11,768 nt of DNA, taken from Erysipelotrichia bacterium. Lineage in GTDB: Bacteria; Bacillota_I; Bacilli_A; Erysipelotrichales; Erysipelotrichaceae. Shown in pieces: positions 5,747 to 11,663 of the stretch (within the stretch, counting starts at the first letter, position 1; each line of letters begins with the position of its first letter). The translations under genes were made by a program, and so were the position numbers. The notes beneath the pieces are model-generated. The model did not search any database. It had not been told where the DNA came from and saw only the letters and a list, made by a program, of their open reading frames with translations. Location: positions 1 through 11,768 of the forward strand of contig SAAR01000083.1 in the NCBI GenBank assembly GCA_009916335.1, read 5' to 3'.

Positions 5747-6331
5747 ATGGATGAACAGGAACTAAATAGCTTACTGATTTGTGAAATTGAGAATCAGCAT
5801 ATTGATTACCGATTGGGGGATTGGAATAATCAAGTAGCTTGGGTTGCCCCTTTGCTTGGTCTGGGTGGATACGAAAAAAATGCACGACCTTTTGATCACG
5901 CTCATGAATTATCACATATACTTAACCATGATGATTACAGAGGTGGAGATTGTGATACAACAAGCCCAAACGAAAGTCGAGCCCATCGAGAAGCAATACT
6001 CCTTCTTTGGGACATGTTTGAGAAACAAGGTGGAGATTATTCCAACTTTAATTTATTCATTGAAATAACTGGCTGTCCGTATGATTTTGCTTATTCGATT
6101 ATTTCAAAAGAATTTAATGAAATGTATGAAGCAATAAATGAAATTTTTGTGGATGAACTTAATATAAAAATAAAAAAAGAGCAAATACACAAATTTGCTG
6201 TTGATTATATTAGTTATTTTGATATTATTGAGTCAATTAATATTTATAATTTTTTAGAAGCCTATAATCTTAACCACTCTTTTTATGACTTAGCTGAGAG
6301 AGAATTTCAAGAACTATTAGGTGTAGCATAA
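5747..6331 (+). CDS. ImmA/IrrE-type metallopeptidase
   Basis: The 194-residue product carries a zinc-peptidase signature: H53-E-L-S-H57 (HExxH) in HAHELSHIL, with an ESRAHREA segment starting at E76 that supplies the expected third ligand region. This is the ImmA/IrrE pattern, where the enzyme destroys a partner HTH repressor (ImmA with ImmR in ICEBs1, for example). It lies ten bases after the short repressor gene, behind a GAGGTG ribosome site, so a dedicated repressor-protease pair is likely. The C-terminal half (about 95-194) is helical, acidic and not assignable; it may sense or bind the repressor. Substrate identity is inferred from neighbourhood. Confidence 0.82.
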   Translation: MDEQELNSLLICEIENQHIDYRLGDWNNQVAWVAPLLGLGGYEKNARPFDHAHELSHILNHDDYRGGDCDTTSPNESRAHREAILLLWDMFEKQGGDYSNFNLFIEITGCPYDFAYSIISKEFNEMYEAINEIFVDELNIKIKKEQIHKFAVDYISYFDIIESINIYNFLEAYNLNHSFYDLAEREFQELLGVA

Positions 6332-6353
6332 ATTAATCTACGAGCAAGCTCTG

Positions 6354-6381
6354 AACCTCGTTAAAAGCTAGGCAGGAGGTT
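6354..6381 (+). promoter_or_regulatory. Hairpin that covers the PH-gene ribosome site
   Basis: AACCTC (6354-6359) pairs perfectly with GAGGTT (6376-6381). The right arm is part of the AGGAGG ribosome site of the next gene and is followed by a run of T. The fold could hide the ribosome site or act as a weak terminator with a 16-base loop. It would lower expression of the PH gene and integrase relative to the repressor. Confidence 0.4.
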
Positions 6382-6386
6382 TTTTT

Positions 6387-6926
6387 ATGGGATTATTAGA
6401 TAATCTAAATAAAGTCGCTGATAAAGCTGCAAAAGTTGCATCTGATAAGATTTCAGATACTACTCGTAGAGTTGACAATGCTGTATCTGGCGCTGATTCT
6501 GGAAATTTCTTACAAGGAATGTTAGGGAATGCATCAGCACAAAGCACAAAAACTGCCACAGCTAACTGGTCACACATGCTTGTTGAAGATGAGCAAATTA
6601 TTTCATCTTATAAATTAATTCGTGATGAAATTATTGTAACCAACAACCGACTTCTTTTTATTGACGCTCAAGGAGTTACTGGACAGAAAAAAGCTATCAC
6701 ACAAATTTTCTTAGATAGTATTGTTGATGTTCGTTATACTGCAGCTGGATTTGGATTTGATGATACTAACATGTATGTCACTTATCTTTCTAACCCATAC
6801 TACAAATCTCTAACAACAACTCTTTCAACTCATGAATTCTCTTTCCCTAAAAAACTTGATGTCTCAGATTTTTATAGATTTTTAGTTCAATTATCTATCG
6901 AAAATAGACAAAAAATTAATTCATAA
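6387..6926 (+). CDS. Bacterial PH-domain protein in the lysogeny module
   Basis: The 179-residue product has an N-terminal amphipathic Ala/Lys/Asp helix (residues 1-35), a Gly/Ser/Thr-rich linker and a bacterial PH-like domain (about 62-178). Its hallmark strands are EDEQIISSYKLIRDEIIVTNNRLLFID, with a later FLDSIVDVRYTAAGFG and EFSFPKK. No signal peptide or membrane segment is seen. Such bPH_1 proteins occur in Firmicute chromosomes and prophages without a settled function. Placement between the repressor pair and integrase means it should be made in the lysogen, so a prophage-benefit or exclusion role is possible. Start: ATG seven bases after AGGAGG. It is followed by a hairpin region, not directly by int. 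Confidence 0.72.
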   Translation: MGLLDNLNKVADKAAKVASDKISDTTRRVDNAVSGADSGNFLQGMLGNASAQSTKTATANWSHMLVEDEQIISSYKLIRDEIIVTNNRLLFIDAQGVTGQKKAITQIFLDSIVDVRYTAAGFGFDDTNMYVTYLSNPYYKSLTTTLSTHEFSFPKKLDVSDFYRFLVQLSIENRQKINS

Positions 6927-6927
6927 A

Positions 6928-7011
6928 ACAAAAAAAGCCCTCCAAGTTTTGGTCGAGGAGGAGGGCTTAATCACATTTGCAGTAAAACTCTCGGAAACGA
7001 GCGCTTTTACT
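6928..7011 (-). ncRNA. Candidate minus-strand small RNA between the PH gene and int
   Basis: A minus promoter TTGTGT-N17-TAAAAT (7041-7046 and 7018-7023) would start an RNA near 7011. The RNA opens with a hairpin (8-bp stem 6980-6987/7005-7012 plus an inner CTCG/CGAG) and ends in a perfect nine-pair terminator (6935-6943/6960-6968) followed by seven U. Only the minus strand has the U-tract. Counter-signal: on the plus strand the inner loop is GAAA, a GNRA tetraloop, so the first hairpin could instead belong to the integrase leader. Confidence 0.45.
6929..6968 (-). terminator. Terminator facing leftward behind the PH gene
   Basis: Stem AAGCCCTCC/GGAGGGCTT, nine perfect pairs, with a 16-base loop. 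The T run lies on the minus strand (plus-strand A run 6930-6936). It may end rightward transcription weakly because the hairpin is strong, but no U-tract follows on that side. Confidence 0.65.
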
Positions 7012-7017
7012 GTACCT

Positions 7018-7046
7018 ATTTTAACAAAAAAGAGGTATAAACACAA
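7018..7046 (-). promoter_or_regulatory. Minus-strand promoter overlapping the int start
   Basis: TTGTGT, a 17-bp spacer and TAAAAT, read on the minus strand. The -35 ends on the first base of the int ATG, so polymerase here could compete with int translation or transcription. Confidence 0.4.
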
Positions 7047-8503
7047 TGAGTAAAAAGGTGGCTATTTACACCAGAGTATCAACAACGAACCAAGCAGAGG
7101 AAGGATACTCTATAGATGAACAAATAGATAAACTAAAGATGTACTGTGAGGCAATGGACTGGAAAGTTTCAGAAATATATACAGATGCCGGATTTTCTGG
7201 TTCAAAACTAACACGCCCCGCAATGGAAAAAATGATTACTGACATAGGCTTAAAAAAATTTGATACAGTGATTGTCTATAAACTAGACAGACTTTCAAGG
7301 AGTGTAAGAGATACTCTATATTTAGTTAAAGACGTCTTTACAAAAAATGAAATCGACTTTATTTCCTTAAGCGAAAGCATAGATACTTCCTCTGCTATGG
7401 GTAGTTTATTCTTAACAATTCTGTCAGCAATTAATGAGTTTGAACGTGAAAATATTAAAGAACGGATGACTATGGGAAAAATCGGACGAGCCAAGTCTGG
7501 TAAATCTATGATGTGGGCAAAGACAGCATTTGGATATTCCCACAATCAGGAAACTGGAATATTGGAAATAAATCCTTTAGAAGCATCAATTGTAGAACAA
7601 ATATTTAACGAATATCTAAAAGGAACTTCAATTACTAAGTTAAGGGATAAGCTTAATGAAGATGGACATATCGCAAAAGAACTCCCTTGGTCTTATCGAA
7701 CAATACGGCAAACTCTTGATAATCCCGTATATTGTGGCTATATAAAATATAAAAACAATACTTTTGAAGGGTTGCATAAGCCAATTATTTCTCATGAAAC
7801 TTTTTTAAAGGTTCAAAAGGAACTAGAAGCCCGTCAGCAACAAACCTATGAAAAAAATAACAATCCAAGACCTTTTCAGGCAAAGTATCTGCTTTCTGGA
7901 ATAGCTCGTTGCGGTTATTGTGGCGCTCCTTTGAGGATTGTTTTGGGCCATAGGAGAAAAGACGGAAGCCGTACTATGAAATACCAATGTGTTAATAGAT
8001 TCCCCAGAAAAACTAAAGGAGTGACTACTTATAACGATAATAAGAAGTGTGATTCAGGAGCTTATGATATGCAATGGATTGAAGATATTGTTTTAAAAAC
8101 ACTAAATGGATTTCAAAAGAGTGATAAGAAATTAAGAAAAATTTTAAATATAAAAGAAGAATCAAAAGTTGATACATCAGGATTTCAAAAGCAACTCAAA
8201 TCTATTAATAATAAAATTCAAAAAAACTCAGACCTATATCTAAATGATTTTATTACAATGGATGATTTAAAAAAGCGAACGGAAATGTTGCAAGGAGAGA
8301 AAAAATTAATTCAAGCAAGAATAAATGAAGTTGATAAACCTTCTACTTCTGAGGTATTTGACTTAGTTAAATCTGAACTTGGGGAAATCCCCATTAGCAA
8401 AATTTCTTATGAAGATAAAAAGAAAATTGTTAATAATCTTATATCAAAAGTTGATGTTACCGCTGATAATATAGATATCATATTTAAATTCCAACTCGCT
8501 TAA
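7046..8503 (+). CDS. int: Large serine recombinase integrase, TP901-1 type
   Basis: The 485-residue product matches from memory the length and long stretches of the TP901-1 integrase. It catalyses site-specific joining of attP and attB through a phosphoserine intermediate. The resolvase domain spans about 1-150, with S12 as nucleophile in YTRVST, R10 beside it and the LDRLSRSVRDT block at 80-90. The recombinase domain spans about 155-270. The zinc ribbon uses C289, C292, C315 and C335. A coiled coil at about 380-430 controls direction in this family. Ribosome site: GAGG, 11 bases before the ATG. The stop codon lies inside the loop of its own terminator, and attP begins three bases later. No excisionase-like gene is recognised in the window. 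Confidence 0.96.
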   Translation: MSKKVAIYTRVSTTNQAEEGYSIDEQIDKLKMYCEAMDWKVSEIYTDAGFSGSKLTRPAMEKMITDIGLKKFDTVIVYKLDRLSRSVRDTLYLVKDVFTKNEIDFISLSESIDTSSAMGSLFLTILSAINEFERENIKERMTMGKIGRAKSGKSMMWAKTAFGYSHNQETGILEINPLEASIVEQIFNEYLKGTSITKLRDKLNEDGHIAKELPWSYRTIRQTLDNPVYCGYIKYKNNTFEGLHKPIISHETFLKVQKELEARQQQTYEKNNNPRPFQAKYLLSGIARCGYCGAPLRIVLGHRRKDGSRTMKYQCVNRFPRKTKGVTTYNDNKKCDSGAYDMQWIEDIVLKTLNGFQKSDKKLRKILNIKEESKVDTSGFQKQLKSINNKIQKNSDLYLNDFITMDDLKKRTEMLQGEKKLIQARINEVDKPSTSEVFDLVKSELGEIPISKISYEDKKKIVNNLISKVDVTADNIDIIFKFQLA

Positions 8504-8516
8504 TTGCGAGTTTTTA
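8493..8516 (+). terminator. int terminator, fused to the start of attP
   Basis: AACTCGC (8493-8499), loop TTAATT, GCGAGTT (8506-8512), then TTTA. The stop codon TAA is in the loop, and the right arm is the first part of attP. Confidence 0.8.
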
Positions 8517-8560
8517 TTTCGTTTATCTCAATTAAGGTAACTAAAAAACTCCTTTTGAGG
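8506..8560. other. attP, TP901-1 type, both arms present
   Basis: The segment matches the published minimal TP901-1 attP as I remember it, with two differences. The five-base exchange core TCAAT is at 8528-8532. Arms GAGTTTTTA (8508-8516) and TAAAAAACTC (8542-8551) are inverted and centred on the core, as expected for a serine-integrase dimer pair. Finding P and P' arms together indicates an unintegrated form. Confidence 0.9.
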
Positions 8561-8565
8561 AGTTT
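8543..8565 (-). terminator. Terminator in the P' arm of attP
   Basis: AAACTCC/GGAGTTT, seven perfect pairs (8546-8552 with 8559-8565), loop of six. On the minus strand it is followed by a T run. It would stop leftward transcripts before the attP core. Confidence 0.65.
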
Positions 8566-8588
8566 CTACTATTATATATATTTATTTA

Positions 8589-8649
8589 TGGTTCTTGCTG
8601 GACTCGAACCAGCGACCGAACGGTTAGCTACCAACTGAGCTAAAGAACC
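8589..8649 (-). pseudogene. tRNA-like remnant with a 12-nt deletion, probably from tRNA-Arg
   Basis: On the minus strand the acceptor stem GGTTCTT/AAGAACC is perfect. TA and the D-arm start GCTCAGTTGGTA follow, and the T arm GCTGG-TTCGAGT-CCAGC is perfect. A-discriminator present, CCA not encoded. Length is 61 nt against about 73: the 3' half of the D stem, the 5' anticodon stem and part of the loop are missing. Keeping standard numbering, 12 nt (about positions 22-33 or 23-34) are gone. The remaining anticodon end CT with a short variable loop suggests an Arg (AGA/AGG) tRNA. It is unlikely to decode, but may still fold. Confidence 0.65.
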
Positions 8650-8654
8650 TAGTA

Positions 8655-8719
8655 TGATAATCTGTAGCACTTATCTTATTTATTATATAGATATGTATGG
8701 ATGGAACTGCAGATTATCA
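8655..8719. repeat. 13-bp inverted repeat beside the tRNA remnant
   Basis: TGATAATCTGTAG (8655-8667) and CTGCAGATTATCA (8707-8719) are inverted, 12 of 13 paired in DNA and fully paired on one RNA strand with a G-U. A 39-bp AT-rich loop lies between. As RNA it would place the tRNA-like fold just downstream of a long hairpin. Confidence 0.6.
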
Positions 8720-8778
8720 AGTGTGTGTAATTGAATTTTTTCTCATCCACTAAAACTATTATACAACTTTTTTAATAA

Positions 8779-8807
8779 ATAAAAAAAGCCACTCCGAAGA
8801 ACGGCTT
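8779..8807 (-). terminator. UUCG-capped terminator of unit B
   Basis: Minus-strand stem AAGCCGTTC/GAGTGGCTT, loop TTCG, then seven T. Two pairs are G-U only on the minus strand (C-A mismatches on plus), so it is built for leftward RNA. Confidence 0.75.
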
Positions 8808-8843
8808 GACTATAGGAATAGGATGAAATCTCACAAACATCCC
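8780..8843 (-). ncRNA. Candidate small RNA B (about 63 nt)
   Basis: A perfect extended -10, TGCTATAAT (8850-8858), predicts a start near 8843. The RNA opens with a GGATG/CATCC hairpin, has a single-stranded TATTCCTATAGTC stretch, and ends in a UUCG-capped nine-pair terminator (8786-8807) plus a U run. No open frame fits inside. Confidence 0.5.
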
Positions 8844-8858
8844 AACTATATTATAGCA

Positions 8859-8893
8859 CAAAAAAAGCGCCCCAGTTAGGAGAGAGGGACGCT
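8859..8893 (-). terminator. Terminator of unit A
   Basis: Eight-pair stem (8866-8873/8886-8893) with one G-U that pairs only as minus-strand RNA, followed by seven T. The 12-base loop is unusually long and could be an interaction site. Confidence 0.7.
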
Positions 8894-8928
8894 AAGGAAT
8901 GAATTTATTAAAATATTATTTTTAGGAT
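8859..8928 (-). ncRNA. Candidate small RNA A (about 70 nt)
   Basis: The promoter TTTACA-N17-TATAAT (8958-8963, 8935-8940) predicts a start near 8928. The RNA has an AU-rich unstructured first half, then a terminator AGCGTCCC/GGGGCGCT with a 12-base pyrimidine-rich loop (8866-8893) and a U run. No credible open frame with a ribosome site is present. Confidence 0.5.
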
Positions 8929-8934
8929 ATAAAA

Positions 8935-8963
8935 ATTATATAACTTTATGTTCTTTTTGTAAA
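8935..8963 (-). promoter_or_regulatory. Strong promoter directly behind the lysin terminator
   Basis: TTTACA, a 17-bp spacer and a perfect TATAAT, minus strand. It begins immediately after the U-tract of the endolysin terminator, so it restarts transcription where the late operon ends. Confidence 0.65.
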
Positions 8964-8964
8964 G

Positions 8965-8992
8965 AAAAAAAGCCCCGACCGAAGTCAGGGTT
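8965..8992 (-). terminator. Late operon terminator after the endolysin
   Basis: CCCTGAC-TTCG-GTCGGGG on the minus strand (8973-8979/8984-8990), a UUCG tetraloop, one G-U pair specific to this strand, then a T run. It lies eight bases after the lysin stop. Confidence 0.85.
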
Positions 8993-8997
8993 AATTT

Positions 8998-9777
8998 TTA
9001 TAGTTTATTCGCATTTAATCGACGTTGTAATTCTCTGACAGAATCAGAAACTGGACTAATAGTTCCGTCTTGTGTGGTTCCAAGATGCTTCTGTAAAGCT
9101 TTGATAGTTCCTTGACTAAATAATCCGTCTTGGCCAATTCCTAGGAATCTTTGCAATGCTTTGACCACGTTTGAGCCTGTCAGTGATGAATCAAACTGTG
9201 CAGCATAAATATTTTGGTTAAAGGTTTGTTTGTACTGGTGACTGATTACTCCGTCTTTACCAGCCGTATCAAAGTATTCTTGTAATCGTTTAGCTGTCGC
9301 ATTACCAAATTGACCATCAACATTTAATTTAACCATTTGTGGCTTGTTGTCAGTGTTCCCTGAACCTGAACCAACAATTCGATAAAAGTGATGTGGCAAG
9401 CGAGTGCTCATGTATGCATCATTCGTATCAACCGCAATTCCATTGTGAGTATAAGAGCAGTGAATGAATGAGCCATTGCTTAGGAAGATACCGGTGTGTC
9501 CGTCAGAGCCAGCCGAACCTCCTGGAGTGCCTGAGATGAAGATATCGCCACGCTGGACCTCTCCACGACTGATTTCTTTGAGTTTAGTTCCTGACATTCC
9601 AAATAAGGTTTCAGTATTACCCATTGAACCTGCTGACAGAAATCCGCCAGCAATCATTGCAAAGAATACTGACGAGCTGCAGTCATAACTACTAGGGCCC
9701 ATTCGTGAAGTCATTGAATAAGTAACTTTGCCTTTTCGAGCTTGCATCCAAGCAATCATATTTTCAATACTTGGCAT
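8998..9777 (-). CDS. Endolysin, Dp-1 Pal-like amidase (Amidase_5) with C-terminal repeats
   Basis: The 259-residue product cleaves host peptidoglycan at the end of infection. Residues about 1-140 match the bacteriophage peptidoglycan hydrolase family of the pneumococcal Dp-1 amidase: MIAWMQARKGKVTYSM, the catalytic YDCSSS with C33, RGDIFISG, and GHTGIF with H94. A Gly/Ser linker follows, then three related segments (VDGQFGNATAKRLQEYF; QDGLFSQGTIKALQKHLG; QDGTISPVSDSVRELQRRL), which look like peptidoglycan-binding modules. No signal peptide, so export depends on the holin. The start overlaps the holin stop as TAATG, with AAGGAGG upstream. Confidence 0.92.
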   Translation of the reverse strand: MPSIENMIAWMQARKGKVTYSMTSRMGPSSYDCSSSVFFAMIAGGFLSAGSMGNTETLFGMSGTKLKEISRGEVQRGDIFISGTPGGSAGSDGHTGIFLSNGSFIHCSYTHNGIAVDTNDAYMSTRLPHHFYRIVGSGSGNTDNKPQMVKLNVDGQFGNATAKRLQEYFDTAGKDGVISHQYKQTFNQNIYAAQFDSSLTGSNVVKALQRFLGIGQDGLFSQGTIKALQKHLGTTQDGTISPVSDSVRELQRRLNANKL

Positions 9778-10064
9778 TATTCGCCTCCTTCTGTGAATTC
9801 ATGGTCAGCGTCAGAAGTTTTAACCACTTGAACACTGTCTCCATTTTTCAAACTTTTAGTAAGTTCAGTTCCTTTTTTGGCTGCATGAGTGAAGTCGTTA
9901 TTCTTCCACCAAGCCCAAAGTGCAAAAACTGTTGTAATTACAGTGCTAACAGTATTATCATCAAGAGGCAATGGATTAATACCCAGTGCTGTTAGAATTT
10001 GGTTAATGATAGCTAACCAAAGCAAAACTGTACGTGTAAGTGTTCCTTTATCAATTGTTTTCAT
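9777..10064 (-). CDS. Holin, SPP1 / phi LC3-like
   Basis: The start is set at 10062-10064, which has AGGAG eight bases before it and the typical MKTIDKGTLTRT opening; the longer frame from 10130 lies in the end of the upstream gene. The 95-residue product has two membrane segments (about 11-30, LTRTVLLWLAIINQILTALG, and 39-55, VSTVITTVFALWAWW) joined by a short polar turn with PLPLDD, then a charged cytoplasmic tail. This fits class II holins of the SPP1 family, which open the membrane for the endolysin. The stop overlaps the lysin start by one base. Confidence 0.9.
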   Translation of the reverse strand: MKTIDKGTLTRTVLLWLAIINQILTALGINPLPLDDNTVSTVITTVFALWAWWKNNDFTHAAKKGTELTKSLKNGDSVQVVKTSDADHEFTEGGE

Positions 10065-10089
10065 GTTTTTTCTCCTATTTTTTATATTT

Positions 10090-11652
10090 TTATGCAGTGC
10101 GTTGCCAATAATATATTGTTGTTGAACCAACTACTGCTGAACCGATATTTTCCCATGTTCCGGTCGTGTAGCCAGATAATGAGTTTGAGTTATTTGTGAC
10201 TACTGAACCAACTGGGTGCGGTTGTGCATAGTCAGTGCCTTTTCCATTTTCGTTTAAAACTTTAACCCAATTTGGTGTAGCTGTAGTAGTATAAATGGCT
10301 TGAGTGTTTGTAGTTGGCTCAGTATAAGTATAAGGAACTGTCGCAGTATAAATTGTTCCATTTGCTAGAGCAGTCATACTTATGTTTCCATTAGCATTAT
10401 ACTTTGTAACGCTACAAATTACTATATACACTCCGCTTGCCGGTGCATTTTTAGCCCATACAGATTGCAATATAAACATATTAGCTTGATTTGTATTGAC
10501 AGCTCTAGTATAAATATTCATTCCAGAACTAAAATCAGTTGTATTAATATTGCAATTCAACCCATAAGCATAAGCGCTTGGATTGCCAGTACCTCCATTT
10601 GCAATAGGAAGTGCCCCTACAATCCCAATATTATCTACATCAGCAGTCCCATCAAAATTTTGATATGCAGAAGTTTGAAGATTTACCCTAAGTTTTCTAG
10701 CTGTTTCCAATTTACTTGCACTGACCGCATTGCCATTAAGTGGTAAACTGTTCGCTTGCGCTTCGGTAGCCTTTGTTATTGCTGTTTTGACATCAGTTTC
10801 AGCTTGATTTACCTTTGCTTGTAAGTTATCCAAGTCCGTTTGATTAGCTTTTGTTGAAACAGTCACCGATTGATTATTAACAGTATGCTGTAAACTTTCT
10901 AAATCCGTTTGATTAGCTTTAGGGGAGTAATCTCCGTTACTCATTAGAGAAATATTACTTGTTAAAACCTTTACTGAATTTATTAGTTCGGCTACTTCTG
11001 ATTCACTGGCGTTACTTGCGATTGCGTCTAATAGCGATTTTATAGTAACTAAATTTTCAGGACTAATACCAAATGCTTCTACTTCATTTTTTAGGTCTGT
11101 CATTGCACTTTGTAAGCTCGTCATATCAGCTAAATTTGCTTTAAGCTCAATATTACTCTTATTTGAATCAGTTTTAGCCTGTAAATCATTCAACTCACTA
11201 CGCAAAACTTGTGGCATTTTTCCTAATAATAATTTTGTAAAATCATCAATATTATTATTCACTTCTCGAGCTAAATCTGTAACTGTAGAATCATCTGATA
11301 TAAATGTTAAATTCTTACTGACAATAACTTGTTCTAAACTTTCGTTTAGAAGTATTAAATTTGATTTTATTAATCCTGATACTGTCATCTCAGTAGGAAT
11401 TATAAGCGTGAATTCTCCCTTGGATATATCATTAGGAGTCAACATAATAAAACCTGATTGAGATTTATACATATATTGATAGGTTAATTTTACTGAATAA
11501 CCTGTTAAGTCAAGTACAGAACCATTATCAGTTATCTTAAGAAGTAGCGTTCTTGCATTGACATCTCCCTCCATAATTTGAATAGGATGTTCAAATGCCT
11601 GGTTAATCATATCCCATGTAATAGTTTGCTTTTTGAAATTATCTAAACTCAT
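10090..11652 (-). CDS. BppU-type baseplate / tail fibre protein
   Basis: The product is 520 residues. Residues about 1-150 resemble the BppU N-terminal domain that anchors to the lactococcal baseplate (ITWDMINQAFEHPIQIMEGD, LDLTGYSVKLTYQY, GEFTLIIPTEMT). Residues about 150-310 are helical and repeat KANQTDLxxLQ at least twice, typical of a trimeric coiled-coil stalk. From about 340 the chain becomes Gly/Asn/Thr-rich, with LPIANGGTG, a beta-rich middle and an end PVGSVVTNNSNSLSGYTTGTWENIGS that resembles C-terminal domains of phage tail-fibre and collar proteins. It may therefore combine baseplate attachment and host recognition. Start: ATG five bases after AAAGGAG. Which part binds the receptor is inferred. 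Confidence 0.8.
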   Translation of the reverse strand: MSLDNFKKQTITWDMINQAFEHPIQIMEGDVNARTLLLKITDNGSVLDLTGYSVKLTYQYMYKSQSGFIMLTPNDISKGEFTLIIPTEMTVSGLIKSNLILLNESLEQVIVSKNLTFISDDSTVTDLAREVNNNIDDFTKLLLGKMPQVLRSELNDLQAKTDSNKSNIELKANLADMTSLQSAMTDLKNEVEAFGISPENLVTIKSLLDAIASNASESEVAELINSVKVLTSNISLMSNGDYSPKANQTDLESLQHTVNNQSVTVSTKANQTDLDNLQAKVNQAETDVKTAITKATEAQANSLPLNGNAVSASKLETARKLRVNLQTSAYQNFDGTADVDNIGIVGALPIANGGTGNPSAYAYGLNCNINTTDFSSGMNIYTRAVNTNQANMFILQSVWAKNAPASGVYIVICSVTKYNANGNISMTALANGTIYTATVPYTYTEPTTNTQAIYTTTATPNWVKVLNENGKGTDYAQPHPVGSVVTNNSNSLSGYTTGTWENIGSAVVGSTTIYYWQRTA

Positions 11653-11663
11653 TGGGACTCCTT

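Larger units (their letters stand above)
8540..8751 (-). ncRNA. Candidate transcript carrying the hairpin and tRNA-like fold
   Basis: A TATAAT (8758-8763) on the minus strand, with only a poor -35 (TTTTTT), could start RNA near 8751. The RNA would run through the inverted repeat and tRNA remnant to the terminator at 8543-8565, about 210 nt. This is the weakest of the minus-strand units because its promoter is poor. Confidence 0.3.

Noticed and set aside
7276..7545. Minus-strand frame inside int
   Set aside because: Antisense shadow of the catalytic domain of the integrase; no ribosome site or known motif.
8493..8565. Prophage attL or attR junction
   Set aside because: Both sides of the core match the phage arms, with no bacterial sequence.
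8682..8710. Extra minus-strand TATAAT in the loop of the inverted repeat
   Set aside because: No acceptable -35 or extended -10; AT-rich loop makes a chance match likely.
8504..8997. CRISPR array in the non-coding region
   Set aside because: The hairpins differ in sequence and have irregular spacing; there are no repeats of equal length with unique spacers.
10065..10130. Longer holin start at 10130
   Set aside because: It lies within the tail gene end, lacks a good ribosome site and adds a segment absent from the usual MKTIDKGT opening.
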